Positions 1 to 8,643 of a DNA stretch of 64,000 nucleotides are shown here, in pieces. The position numbers were made by a program, and so were the translations under genes. The notes beneath the pieces are model-generated. The model saw nothing but the letters and a program-made list of their open reading frames with translations. It ran no database searches and was not told where the DNA came from. The stretch comes from Kordiimonadaceae bacterium UBA4441 (GTDB taxonomy: Bacteria; Pseudomonadota; Alphaproteobacteria; Sphingomonadales; Emcibacteraceae). Location of the stretch: the NCBI GenBank assembly GCA_002390425.1, contig DGPL01000010.1:8598-72597 (forward strand). The letters are read 5' to 3'. Within the stretch, counting starts at the first letter, position 1, and each line of letters starts with the position of its first letter.

Positions 1-502
1 GAGGCATACTACCTGAACCAAACGAACTTAAGACAACCGCCGCTGCAAACACAATAGCGAGAGGTTTCCAACCAAGTCCTCGGTCCATCACATACATTGG
101 GCCACCCGCAACAGTGCCATCATCAGTAGTAATCCTGTATTTATGAGAAAGGGATACTTCAACAAATTTTGTCGTCATCCCCATCGCCGCCGTCATCAGC
201 ATCCAGAAAATGGCCGCTGGTCCCCCTAAGTAAATAGCAAGAGCAACGCCCCCCATATTCCCGGTACCAATGGTTCCAGAAAGCGCCATCGACATCGCTT
301 GAAAATGTGATGTTTCCCCGCCAGCTTTACTTTTCTCTTCGGGGTCAAACAGCACGCTCCAAGCATGCTTAAAAAATCTAATCTGTGGGAATTTTAAATA
401 TATGGTAAAGAATAAACCTATACCCAACAAGTAATATGGAAACCACGGAGAACTACCCAGATATCCATCAATGAATATCAAAAAATCATTTATTGCTAAC
501 AT
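1..502 (-). CDS. Sodium:alanine symporter (AGCS family), N-terminal part, cut by window edge
   Basis: Reading leftward from an ATG at 502 gives 167 residues that run off the window edge. The product should be an inner-membrane Na+-coupled importer of alanine or glycine. The diagnostic family block [18 protein letters not shown] is present near residues 75-92, followed by a hydrophobic segment ([17 protein letters not shown]) and the charged [12 protein letters not shown] stretch typical of AGCS proteins. The N-terminus has one membrane segment around residues 18-35. A good ribosome site (AGAGGG) lies 6 bases before the ATG. The C-terminal two thirds are outside the window, so completeness cannot be judged. 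Family assignment is firm; the exact substrate is inferred from the family. Confidence 0.9.
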   Translation of the reverse strand, partial: MLAINDFLIFIDGYLGSSPWFPYYLLGIGLFFTIYLKFPQIRFFKHAWSVLFDPEEKSKAGGETSHFQAMSMALSGTIGTGNMGGVALAIYLGGPAAIFWMLMTAAMGMTTKFVEVSLSHKYRITTDDGTVAGGPMYVMDRGLGWKPLAIVFAAAVVLSSFGSGSMP

Positions 503-688
503 TTAATCCCTCTATTTTAATAACAATTGGTACTGTCAATTTATGACTTATATATTTATTTGAAGGGTAAACTTTATAGAGATTCTGCCCCAAGGTATAG
601 GATTTAATATATTTTTTTAAGCTAACTGGAAATATTCCGGTAAATGTATTTTTTAAGACTTAAGAATAGATTTTTTCCGAAACATAAA

Positions 689-715
689 AAAACCCGGCCA
701 TAAAGACCGGGTTTT
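689..715 (-). terminator. Rho-independent terminator of the ArsB/NhaD-type transporter gene
   Basis: AAAACCCGG and CCGGGTTTT form a perfect 9-bp stem around a 9-base loop. On the minus strand the hairpin runs into a T-rich tract, 23 bases past the stop codon of the transporter at 738. Confidence 0.85.
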
Positions 716-737
716 AATAAAATATTTTTATCCAATC

Positions 738-2075
738 CTAGTTTACAGGAGCTGTAAACCAATCAAAGAATATATAGAACAGGATACTTGAAAGGACCAA
801 TGTTAAGAACATAATTGGCAGACCTTTTCTCATCCATAATCCAGGCGTAATTGCCATTTTTGGATTTCCTGTTTCACGTGCAAGACGTTCGGAAATTGTA
901 ACAATATAAACGTTGGCTGTTGAACCAATGTGTGTACCGTTACCACCCATACCAACACCGATAGCAAGTGACCACCAAAGCGGTGACACGTTAATACCTT
1001 GTGTTTCAAGACCAAGAATAATTGGAATCATTGCCGCAGTGAACGGAATATTATCAATCGCTGCAGAAAGAATAGCAGCTACCCACATAAGAAGTACTGA
1101 TGCAAGCAACAAGTCTTCCCGAACCAACGGAAGAATTTGTGTACCAATAAATTCGAGGAATTTACTGTGCTCAACACCACCAATTAGAATGAAGAGTGAG
1201 ATAAAGAAGAGAAGAAGTGATATCTCAACTTGCTCTAATGACTCATCCACTTCAATGTGACGGCTAGCAAAGAATAATAGTGTTAGACCAAGTGCTGATA
1301 CTTCCCAAGGTTCCATATGAAGGGCACCATGAGCCATAAATAACACAGTCATTAGACCGAGAATTGCAACCGCTGAATACCAAACTTTTTTGTTAGTAAT
1401 CGGAATTTCTTCAATATCTTGCCAGTCTTTTGGCTTCTCAGCGAGTTCTTCTTTGAATAGATATTTAAGCGCAACAAGCACTGCAACCCAAGCAACAAGA
1501 ACCGGAGGACCCATATGAATAAGGAAAGTATTAAATGAGATATTCGCAGCAGAACCAATCATTAGGTTCGGTGGATCACCTACAAGTGTTGCAACACCAC
1601 CAGTATCAGATAGAAGCGCAGCCGCCATCAAATAAGGGAGTGGAGAAACGCCAAGAGTACGGGCAATCATAATGATCAATGGACCAAAGATAACAACTGT
1701 CGTAACGTTATCTAGTAGTAAACTGATTACCGTAACTGCGGTACCAATCAAAGCAAGCATAAGGTATAAGCGACCTTTACTAAAGCGAGCAAGTGATACA
1801 GCAAGGTTTTGGAAACCACCTGTTGGGATCATGATGGCTACAATTGTCATCATACATCCAAGAAGGAAAATCACATTCCAGTCAACAGCTTCATAGGCTT
1901 GATCTACACTGTAGAAACCCATTTCCTTACCGATAAGCAAGATTGTTCCGGCCCCAAGCATAGCAAATTTAGCACGGTGAAAACCGTGAACATGCTCTGT
2001 AAAAATACCAATGAAAGTCACAGCGAGAATAATCCCTGAGATCAACATCGTGTTATTAAAGACTAATTCTTCCAT
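738..2075 (-). CDS. ArsB/NhaD-type ion transporter (IT superfamily permease)
   Basis: This 445-residue protein is hydrophobic throughout, with about 11-12 predicted membrane segments. It has the two-fold repeated layout of the ArsB/NhaD permeases, including the first-half block LLSDTGGVATLVGDPPNLMI (about residues 155-175) and the second-half block GVGMGGNGTHIGSTANVYIV (about 375-395). Such proteins move Na+/H+ or oxyanions, or carry organic anions, across the inner membrane. No arsenic genes lie nearby, so an arsenite role is not supported and a Na+/H+ or anion role is more likely. The gene is monocistronic, with a strong terminator downstream and a 263-base gap before the divergent scaffold-protein gene. 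Confidence 0.85.
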   Translation of the reverse strand: MEELVFNNTMLISGIILAVTFIGIFTEHVHGFHRAKFAMLGAGTILLIGKEMGFYSVDQAYEAVDWNVIFLLGCMMTIVAIMIPTGGFQNLAVSLARFSKGRLYLMLALIGTAVTVISLLLDNVTTVVIFGPLIIMIARTLGVSPLPYLMAAALLSDTGGVATLVGDPPNLMIGSAANISFNTFLIHMGPPVLVAWVAVLVALKYLFKEELAEKPKDWQDIEEIPITNKKVWYSAVAILGLMTVLFMAHGALHMEPWEVSALGLTLLFFASRHIEVDESLEQVEISLLLFFISLFILIGGVEHSKFLEFIGTQILPLVREDLLLASVLLMWVAAILSAAIDNIPFTAAMIPIILGLETQGINVSPLWWSLAIGVGMGGNGTHIGSTANVYIVTISERLARETGNPKMAITPGLWMRKGLPIMFLTLVLSSILFYIFFDWFTAPVN

Positions 2076-2338
2076 TAAAATAACTCTTTTTTTAAAATGT
2101 TAAATTGAAAAATTTAGAAAATTCAAAGAGAACGAATATCAAAATGTAGTTCATTTATGAAATTCATCTCATTATAAATACGTATAGATTCCCTATTACC
2201 CTAAATTTTGATGAAATTTAACATTATTGAGCGAAATTGCAATCAAAATCGAATTCACTTCATTGGATTTTTCAAGGAATGCATAAGGTATTGATATCTA
2301 GGGTAGACTTCTTAGCATTAATATATTAGTCGTAAATC

Positions 2339-2776
2339 ATGATTGATAAACTTTACCAAAAAACAATATTAAAACATGCTGCGAATGCAACGGGACATGG
2401 TTCTCTTGATGATGCAGATCACAGTTTAATGGTTAATAATCCAATGTGTGGTGACCGTATTAAAGTTTACATTAAAATGCAAAATAATGAACTCGTTGAC
2501 TTTACCCATGAAGCGAAAGCATGTGCATTATGCCAAGCGAGTGCATCGGTATTAGGCGAACATTTTTATGGTTTAAACAAAAAAAAACTCAACGAATTAA
2601 TCGAGTTAATAAATTCATCTCTAGAAAATGAGAATGGACCAGCAGAAAACAATTGGCCTTCTGCTATATGGCAGGACCTTGATGTATTTAACGTCGTGCG
2701 TGAACATAAAAGTAGAAAAACATGTGTTACTCTGCCTTTTGAAGCCCTTCTTAAGGCTTTTGATGAAATGGACTAA
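2339..2776 (+). CDS. Iron-sulfur cluster assembly scaffold protein (SufU/IscU-like)
   Basis: The 145-residue protein matches the IscU/SufU fold family. It has a Cys in the NPMCGDRI motif (C37, with the conserved Asp39), a second cysteine pair CALCQAS (C62 and C65), and a late Cys in RKTCVTLP. These are the positions that hold a nascent Fe-S cluster or Zn in SufU. It is a cytoplasmic sulfur-acceptor scaffold or sulfur-trafficking partner of SufS. No other suf or isc genes adjoin it here. The stop codon overlaps the end of the convergent hvfC reading frame by 4 bases. A DivIVA-like or other role is not suggested. The family call is firm and the pathway partner is inferred. Confidence 0.88.
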   Translation: MIDKLYQKTILKHAANATGHGSLDDADHSLMVNNPMCGDRIKVYIKMQNNELVDFTHEAKACALCQASASVLGEHFYGLNKKKLNELIELINSSLENENGPAENNWPSAIWQDLDVFNVVREHKSRKTCVTLPFEALLKAFDEMD

Positions 2777-3557
2777 ATTTTAAGATAGTCCAATTCGACA
2801 ATCAGACCTTCTTCTACCCAACTTTTCAATAATTCCGCGGCACGCATGGTGGCATCATCTTCATGAAATTCATATAAACACTCACAAATATCAGGAAAGG
2901 CCTTGCCGTCCCTAGCCAACATTAAGGCTCCGGCTTCATCATTAGACATCGTTCTGAAAAAACAATTGAGATCATTTTTCCATTGAAGACAAAAAATATT
3001 CTCAGAAAATTCTTCGGGGACCGGAACGATTTCCTCTTCATTTGTAACCGCTGACCAAAGGGCCGCCGTATTCCATTTGTGATTATGAATATGACATGAC
3101 GGTTGTAATTCAAACCTCAAGGTCGTCCAGGCATCTGGTGCAATTGTCGCAACATCATCAAATTTTATAGCGTTCTTATCAACGGCATCAAACACATCAT
3201 TAAAAGTCCATTCATACTCAGCCATTTCAATAGCTGGTATTAAATTTGAAAAGTCATTACTATTTTTAAGAAAAACGGGCATATGTTGACCAAAGTATCT
3301 TAATGAAGGATGCTTCGAAGGAAAATCATCAATATACTTCAAACAAATATCATTAAACATATCATCGCCAACTAACGAATGCAGAACTGAAAAATCTTCT
3401 TCTAACGTTTCTATCAGTCTTGCTTTATAGGCATGGCTATAAATAAATAATCTTTGCTTTGGACCAATTTTTCCGCTCTCTTCTATCTCTGGCAGAAAAT
3501 CTTCTTCTTTTCCTGAGATAACAGCATCTTTAAATTTGCTTTGATATTTTTAAGCAT
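2773..3557 (-). pseudogene. hvfC: HvfC/BufC-type (DUF2063) MNIO partner protein, probably frameshifted at its start
   Basis: HvfC proteins assist the MNIO enzyme in maturing copper-binding bufferin peptides, by presenting the precursor. The intact downstream part (from Met at 3360) is 195 residues, but family homology starts earlier. The frame upstream contains QRLFIYSHAYKARLIETL and the start KYQSKFKDAV, both typical of the DUF2063 N-terminus. That frame has no ATG, GTG or TTG and is closed by the TAA that ends hvfB (3550-3552). An ATG at 3557-3555, overlapping the hvfB end, begins MLKN and then leaves the frame. One extra A in the five-A run at 3547-3551 would give MLKKYQSKFKDAV and a protein of about 262 residues, the usual size. 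Either the gene carries a one-base deletion or the sequence has a homopolymer error. Confidence 0.75.
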
Positions 3558-4383
3558 GAAGATTTCCAATCTTCCTTGCTCGATCAATTTCCTTAATTAA
3601 TTCTGGTAACGGTGTGATATGATCATCTCTTTCAATCATAGTGGTTACATTACCCATCTTTGAAAGAGTATAATCATAAAACGCCCAAACTTCATCGATC
3701 ACCGGATGATCGTGAGTATCAACAATAAAGTCGCCGTTATTTTCATGACCCGCTAAATGAATTTGCCACACGCGCTCAGATGGAATGTGATCAATATAGG
3801 TTTTAGGGTCAAAATCATGATTAAACCCGCTGACATAAATATTATTAACATCAAGCAGCATTAAACAATCCGCTTCTTCAGCAATAGCCTTGATAAATTC
3901 CCATTCCTGCATATCAGATGCTTTATAGGTGACATAGCTAGAGGCATTTTCTAACAATATTTGTCGCCCGAGATAATCTTGTACAATTTTTACGCGCTCA
4001 ACAACATGCTTCAATGTTTCTTGATTATAAGGCAAAGGCATCAAGTCATGCGTATTATGTCCGCCAAATGTTGTCCAACATAAATGATCTGAAATCCATT
4101 TTGGTTCAACTCTCTTCTCTAACTCTTTTAAATCTTTAAGGTAATCCATATTAAGCGGGTCCGTAGAACCAATGCTTAGTGAGACCCCATGCATAACGAG
4201 CGGGTATTTTTCTTTAATCCGGTCAAGATGGTATAATTGCCTGCCACCCTTAACCATAAAATTTTCAGAGATAATTTCTAACCAATCAATTGGTGGCTCA
4301 CTTGAAAAAATTTCTTCGTAATGTTCGGTACGAAGACCAAGACCATACCCTAGAAAAGGTTTATCAGTTTTGTTATTATTCAT
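3550..4383 (-). CDS. hvfB: HvfB/BufB-type multinuclear non-heme iron oxidase (MNIO, DUF692)
   Basis: This 277-residue TIM-barrel protein has the MNIO signature: GYGLGLRTEHYEEI at the start, HGVSLSIGS, SDHLCW, LLDVNNIYVSG, IHLAGHE and a DTHDHPV segment, which supply the His, Asp, Asn and Glu ligands of the iron centre. MNIO enzymes modify cysteines in ribosomally made precursor peptides (oxazolone/thioamide in methanobactin, thiooxazole in bufferins). It acts in the cytoplasm. It lies downstream of the hvfA precursor and overlaps the start of hvfC, the standard hvfABC order. A terminator hairpin stands between hvfA and this gene, so it is probably expressed at a fraction of the precursor level. 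Family assignment is firm. Confidence 0.93.
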   Translation of the reverse strand: MNNNKTDKPFLGYGLGLRTEHYEEIFSSEPPIDWLEIISENFMVKGGRQLYHLDRIKEKYPLVMHGVSLSIGSTDPLNMDYLKDLKELEKRVEPKWISDHLCWTTFGGHNTHDLMPLPYNQETLKHVVERVKIVQDYLGRQILLENASSYVTYKASDMQEWEFIKAIAEEADCLMLLDVNNIYVSGFNHDFDPKTYIDHIPSERVWQIHLAGHENNGDFIVDTHDHPVIDEVWAFYDYTLSKMGNVTTMIERDDHITPLPELIKEIDRARKIGNLHA

Positions 4384-4404
4384 AAAATCACTTATATCAT
4401 AAAA

Positions 4405-4436
4405 AAAGCGGCAACCGTTAAACCGATTACCGCTTT
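4405..4436 (-). terminator. Intercistronic terminator/attenuator between hvfA and hvfB
   Basis: AAAGCGG and CCGCTTT form a 7-bp stem. On the minus strand it is followed by seven Ts. It starts 18 bases after the hvfA stop and ends about 20 bases before the hvfB start, so it likely lets only part of the transcripts continue into the modification genes. Confidence 0.8.
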
Positions 4437-4454
4437 AATTTAAAAACGTCTAAA

Positions 4455-4682
4455 TTACATTTTCATCGGAGCAGCTTTACCGCCCTTAGCAGTACAATCT
4501 TCAGCTGACATCATTAAGAAACCTTGACCTTTACATGCGCCTTGACCTTTACATGCATTTACGCCCATACATTGAACATTTGCTTCTTGTGCTACAGTCG
4601 GTAATGTTGAAGTGGCAGCTGTAAACATACTTGCCGCTGCAACGGCCATCGCCAAACCTGCTTTGTTAATTTTCTTACTCAT
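4455..4682 (-). CDS. hvfA: Bufferin-type (HvfA/BufA, DUF2282-like) RiPP precursor
   Basis: The ATG at 4682 is preceded by AAGGAAA, so the 75-residue product starts MSKKINKAG; a longer in-frame extension to 4778 lacks a ribosome site. Residues 1-30 form a signal peptide (KKINKAGLAMAVAAASMF...TVAQE). The mature part has four cysteines: QCMG, ACKG, ACKG and EDCTAKGG, the pattern of bufferin precursors that are modified by the MNIO enzyme in the cytoplasm and then exported to bind copper. The DoxX-type hvfD gene that often completes these operons is absent. The role in metal buffering is inferred from the family and from the hvfB and hvfC neighbours. Confidence 0.88.
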   Translation of the reverse strand: MSKKINKAGLAMAVAAASMFTAATSTLPTVAQEANVQCMGVNACKGQGACKGQGFLMMSAEDCTAKGGKAAPMKM

Positions 4683-4888
4683 TTTTATTTCCTTTGTTTG
4701 TTTAATTTTAGAGTTCTTACCCTTCACACGGGAAATCTTAATCATGTTTCTAAGAACTGCACATAAATTCTGTGTCACGTTTTTGTGATATCTGAAAATT
4801 TATGGTTAAAATTTTATTGCACTTCAAAGGGATAATGCGTAGTTTTAAACAAACACAACAACACAATAACTACAATTAAAAGGGTAAT

Positions 4889-5716
4889 ATGGAACAAGAC
4901 CTAACAGAATACACTGACATGATTGTAGAATATGGCACACAATATGGATTAAACATCGTCTTTGCAGTACTGATTCTCATCATAGGTATGATGGCTGCCG
5001 GATGGGTGAAACGCATGGTCATCAAAATGTGCAAAAAGAGCGCAAAGATCGATGACACGCTTGGCGCATTCTTCTCAAGTCTCGCGCGATATGTCGTCAT
5101 TATTTTCACGATCCTTGCTGTACTTGACCGTTTCGGTGTCGAAACAGCAAGCTTAATCGCCATCCTCGGTGCCGCTTCCTTAGCTATTGGCCTTGCGTTG
5201 CAAGGCACACTCAGCAACGTTGCAGCGGGTGTGATGTTACTAATATTCCGTCCTTTCAAAATCGGACAATTTGTCGATGCTGCCGGTCATGCCGGTTCCG
5301 TAAAGCATATCGGATTGTTTGTCACTGAAATGGCAACTGGTGATAATGTACAAATCATTATTCCAAATAGCCAAATTTGGGGCTCATCAATTAAAAACTT
5401 TTCATCTAACGAAAACCGTCGTGTCGATCTCGTCATTGGTATTGGGTATGATGATGATATTGATAAAGCAATCGCTGAAATCGGATCAGTATGTGATGCA
5501 GATGATCGCGTTCTTAAAGATCCAGCAACGTCAATCTTTGTAGGTGAATTAGGTGCAAGCTCAGTTGATATTGTAGTGCGTGCCTGGACTGCCAGTGGTA
5601 ATTACTGGCCACTTAAAGCGGCGCTTACAAAAGAAATCAAACATCGCTTTGATGATAAAGAAATTAGTTTCCCTTACCCACAACAAGACGTTCATATTGT
5701 ATCAAACGTCAAATAA
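4889..5716 (+). CDS. mscS: Small-conductance mechanosensitive channel, MscS family
   Basis: The 275-residue length equals that of E. coli MscS. Three membrane segments lie at about residues 19-40, 60-80 and 85-115. The pore helix is glycine/alanine rich (ILGAASLAIGLALQGTLSNVAAGVMLLIFRPF read in pieces), followed by the beta domain (KIGQFVDAAG, GDNVQIIIPNSQIW) and the alpha/beta cage ending QQDVHIVSN. The channel sits in the inner membrane and releases solutes on hypo-osmotic shock. It is the first gene of an operon with the LytS-type kinase 9 bases downstream, which ties membrane tension relief to that two-component system at least in expression. Confidence 0.93.
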   Translation: MEQDLTEYTDMIVEYGTQYGLNIVFAVLILIIGMMAAGWVKRMVIKMCKKSAKIDDTLGAFFSSLARYVVIIFTILAVLDRFGVETASLIAILGAASLAIGLALQGTLSNVAAGVMLLIFRPFKIGQFVDAAGHAGSVKHIGLFVTEMATGDNVQIIIPNSQIWGSSIKNFSSNENRRVDLVIGIGYDDDIDKAIAEIGSVCDADDRVLKDPATSIFVGELGASSVDIVVRAWTASGNYWPLKAALTKEIKHRFDDKEISFPYPQQDVHIVSNVK

Positions 5717-5725
5717 AGAGGTCCA

Positions 5726-6817
5726 TTGGAAAACTTTATTGAAAAACAATATAAGCAAAAAGAAAGCTTATTTTGGAAACTACAAATTGCCGGGTGGCTC
5801 GCTTTTGGGGCCACTCGCGCATTAAACTCTTTCGCACTCGGCGACGATATAAATTTTCAATTTATCGTCGCCGCTTCTGTCATCAGCGGTTTTATCATTA
5901 CCGTCATCTTGCGGCTTATTTATCGCAAACTTAGGCAAAGTAATCTCCCCGCTTCTACCATGGTTCTTTCTGTAATCACGTGCATAGTGATCTCCGCAAT
6001 CATTTTGAGCGTCATTGATATATGGATCGTCGTGCAGATTTATTTCATTGACTTACAAGTAAATGAATTCGCCGGTAGAACGCTTTATGACGTTTTTGTG
6101 CTTCTTATATGGACCGGTGCATATTTCATCATAAATTATCATTTTTTGCTTCTTGAACAAAAAGAAATGACCCTGCAAGCTGTTGCCCAAGCCCACCAAT
6201 CGCAACTGCAAATGCTAAGATATCAGTTAAACCCGCATTTCTTATTCAATACTTTAAATGCCATATCAACATTGGTGCTTGGTGAACAAACCAAAGAAGC
6301 AAACGGCATGCTCACAAAATTAAGTGCCTTTTTAAGGTTTAGCCTAGTAAATCAGCCACAGCAAAAAATTACCATTGAAGAAGAGGTCTATGCCTTATGG
6401 CTTTATCTTGATATTGAAAAAGTACGTTTTCAAGACAGATTGAAAACGGATTTTAATGTAACCGAAGAAGCCAATCATGCTTTAATCCCAAGTCTATTAC
6501 TGCAGCCTTTAATAGAAAATGCAATTAAATATGCCATTGCACCAATGGAAAATGGCGGAACAATATCTTTGAATGTTGAAAAAAACGATAATCGATTATC
6601 TATTACCATGTGCGATAATGGCCCAGGTTTAAATGAGACTGGCGAAAAACCGATCTATGATGAAAATTCGAGCGGTGTTGGCCTCGCAAATACAAAAAAT
6701 AGGTTGAAAGAATTATATCCAAGTGATCATAATATTGACATTAAAAACCGCGTAGAAGGCGGCGTAAAAATATCAATTGATATCCCCTTTGAATTAAAAG
6801 AAAACGAAACGGAATAA
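5726..6817 (+). CDS. LytS/YehU-type membrane sensor histidine kinase
   Basis: The start is a TTG at 5726 with AAGAGG just upstream. The 363-residue protein has four N-terminal membrane segments (about residues 20-150), a coiled linker, then a His_kinase domain with the phospho-acceptor in LNPHFLFNTLNAIS (H171). It also has an HATPase domain with PLIENAIKYA (N box) and DNGPGL...GVGLANTKNRL (G boxes). This is the architecture of LytS/YehU kinases that pair with LytTR regulators. The stop codon is one base from the start of the regulator gene, so the two are co-translated and are almost certainly a cognate pair. The signal is unknown; co-transcription with mscS suggests an envelope cue. Confidence 0.9.
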   Translation: MENFIEKQYKQKESLFWKLQIAGWLAFGATRALNSFALGDDINFQFIVAASVISGFIITVILRLIYRKLRQSNLPASTMVLSVITCIVISAIILSVIDIWIVVQIYFIDLQVNEFAGRTLYDVFVLLIWTGAYFIINYHFLLLEQKEMTLQAVAQAHQSQLQMLRYQLNPHFLFNTLNAISTLVLGEQTKEANGMLTKLSAFLRFSLVNQPQQKITIEEEVYALWLYLDIEKVRFQDRLKTDFNVTEEANHALIPSLLLQPLIENAIKYAIAPMENGGTISLNVEKNDNRLSITMCDNGPGLNETGEKPIYDENSSGVGLANTKNRLKELYPSDHNIDIKNRVEGGVKISIDIPFELKENETE

Positions 6818-6818
6818 A

Positions 6819-7628
6819 ATGAAAAAAATTCGCACCCTTTTGGTTGATGATGAACCCCTCGCCTTACAAGGTTTAAATATTCGACTAAAGCCTTTTGAGG
6901 ATATTGAAATTGTTGGCACATCATCCAATGGGCGGGAAGCCGTTAAAAAAATTCGTGCGGAAAAACCAGATCTCGTATTTCTGGATATTCAAATGCCAGG
7001 AATGAACGGCTTTGATGTTGTAAAAGCGCTCGCTAATGAAGAATTACCAATTATTATATTCGCAACAGCATTTGATAAATATGCCATACAAGCATTTGAT
7101 GCGCATGCATCGGATTATCTGCTTAAACCTATTGAAGAAGAACGCCTAGAACAAGCAATTATTAAAGTCCGTGAACAAATTTCAGAACATATAGCCATTG
7201 AACAAAATGCGCGTCTTATTGATTTAATAAGATCATTAGACGCGCCCCCTGAAATCGAATTATCTGAAATATTAACGTCAGACGATATTGCCTCAAAGAA
7301 ACAGTTCGAAAGCCATTTTAACATCAAAGACCGCGGTGAAATCACTTTGGTTGATGTCTCAACCATTGAATGGATTGATGCTGCTGGTGATTACATGTGC
7401 CTTCATACATCCGGCAAAACTCATATTTTACGCGAAACTATGAAAAATATGGAAAAGCGGTTAGAACCTGATATCTTTAAACGTATCCATAGATCAACCA
7501 TCGTTAATATTAACATGATTGAAAAACTGGCCTCTAATGCGGGTGGTAAATATCTTATCACGCTTAAAAACGGATCAGAATTACAAGCAAGCCGAAATTA
7601 CAGAGAAGCCCTTAAACAGTTTCTTTAA
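6819..7628 (+). CDS. LytTR-family response regulator
   Basis: The 269-residue protein has an N-terminal receiver domain with the acidic pair DDEP near residue 10, phospho-acceptor D56 in FLDIQMPG, the conserved Thr/Lys region (FATAFDKYA; LLKP), and a C-terminal LytTR DNA-binding domain from about residue 165. The latter carries the typical WIDAAGDYMCLHT, RETMKNMEKRL and FKRIHRSTIVNINMI stretches. It is the partner of the adjacent LytS-type kinase. Targets cannot be deduced, but its own operon (mscS to the NTF2-like gene) is a plausible one. Confidence 0.92.
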   Translation: MKKIRTLLVDDEPLALQGLNIRLKPFEDIEIVGTSSNGREAVKKIRAEKPDLVFLDIQMPGMNGFDVVKALANEELPIIIFATAFDKYAIQAFDAHASDYLLKPIEEERLEQAIIKVREQISEHIAIEQNARLIDLIRSLDAPPEIELSEILTSDDIASKKQFESHFNIKDRGEITLVDVSTIEWIDAAGDYMCLHTSGKTHILRETMKNMEKRLEPDIFKRIHRSTIVNINMIEKLASNAGGKYLITLKNGSELQASRNYREALKQFL

Positions 7629-7653
7629 GTCTAAAACTCAACAGGAGGAATAA

Positions 7654-8157
7654 ATGAAAACTTTACTTACAACAATAGTCGCGCTTTGCGTGATGAGTAC
7701 CAGTGTATCTTCACAGCAATTCGACCCGAGTTTTGTCCCCCCTTCTCAAGAAATCCAGATCAAAGAAGAAGTGACATTAATCGTTAATCGCTATTATAAA
7801 TATTTCTCCGCAAATCAGATGGATAAGTTTCCTACGGAAACACATACTATTCCATGGAAAATCTTAGGTACAGACCGAATTTTCATGACACCTGAAGCAT
7901 CAAATAAAAATTATTTCGATTCATTTGCTGAAATTAAAAAGAATAACCCCGAATATGACCGCTCAGAATTTACCATTCAAAATATTTGCGTTCTATCACC
8001 AAGAACGGCATTCGTTAGCGGCTATAACACCCGCCGTGCCGATGATGACAGCATCATCAGAATGAACGGTACCGTCTATATCATGGAAAAAGTCGAACAA
8101 GGCTGGCGCATCAATAGCTTTGCAGGTAAAGGCATGGAGAAAATTGTAAGCTGTTAA
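7654..8157 (+). CDS. Secreted NTF2/SnoaL-like protein of unknown function
   Basis: A very strong ribosome site (AGGAGGAA) precedes the ATG, 25 bases after the LytTR gene. The 167-residue product begins with a cleavable signal (MKTLLTTIVALCVMSTSVSS), so it is exported. The rest has the size and layout of an NTF2/SnoaL-like cone fold: a helical start (EEVTLIVNRYYKYFSANQMDKF), then beta-rich segments with TAFVSGYNTRRAD and a closing GWRINSFAGKGM. No catalytic residues can be claimed. It is the last gene of the mscS operon and may serve the stress response controlled there. The fold call is a moderate-confidence inference. Confidence 0.65.
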   Translation: MKTLLTTIVALCVMSTSVSSQQFDPSFVPPSQEIQIKEEVTLIVNRYYKYFSANQMDKFPTETHTIPWKILGTDRIFMTPEASNKNYFDSFAEIKKNNPEYDRSEFTIQNICVLSPRTAFVSGYNTRRADDDSIIRMNGTVYIMEKVEQGWRINSFAGKGMEKIVSC

Positions 8158-8223
8158 AATAAACCTTATCTAGTAATTATTTAATACGTATACTGCTTAT
8201 GAAATGAAATTGGGGCAAATAAT

Positions 8224-8643
8224 ATGTTGAAAGATTATTTTAGTATTCGATCAATAAAATTTTGGTTACTTTATACATTAGCTGATGTCTTAGGGCTTCT
8301 AATAGGCTTTTATATATTTGGTTATTTTTATTTTACTTCAGAAGTGAATATAAAGTTTTATTGGAATCAGGTGACCGAATTTTTAAATTATTGGTAAATA
8401 ATAAAATTTTACTTACCAATTCAATTTGTAGCATTTATTATTTTTTGGCGGGGAAATTTTTTAAAGAGAGACTTCATTTCAGTTTTTAGAATTATAGTTC
8501 TTATTATCCATCTGGGGGTGATAATTACTTCATTAAGACTGGGACCAGAATATATCTTATCGCAGCCAGTTTTCTGGATAGGTGGATTAAGTGTTATTAT
8601 TCTCAATGCTTTAGCATTTATGATCTTCGAGAATATAAAATAA
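8224..8643 (+). pseudogene. Small multi-pass membrane protein interrupted by an in-frame TAA
   Basis: From the ATG at 8224 a hydrophobic frame runs 57 codons to a TAA at 8395-8397. The same frame then continues without any other stop for a further 81 codons to the TAA at 8641, where a strong terminator begins. Both halves are membrane protein sequence: one or two segments before the stop (WLLYTLADVLGLLIGFYIFG) and two or three after it (LPIQFVAFIIFW; VFRIIVLIIHLGVIITS; GLSVIILNALAFMIF). The undivided protein would be 138-139 residues. The simplest reading is a gene broken by one substitution; alternatives are two small proteins or stop read-through. The family was not recognised. Confidence 0.5.

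Noticed and set aside
738..2075. Arsenite efflux pump ArsB
   Set aside because: No arsR, arsC or arsA adjoins it and the permease family includes many non-arsenic members.
4683..4778. N-terminal extension of the bufferin precursor to an upstream Met
   Set aside because: The internal ATG at 4682 has a good ribosome site and begins a proper signal peptide; the extension is polar, has no ribosome site and would bury the signal.
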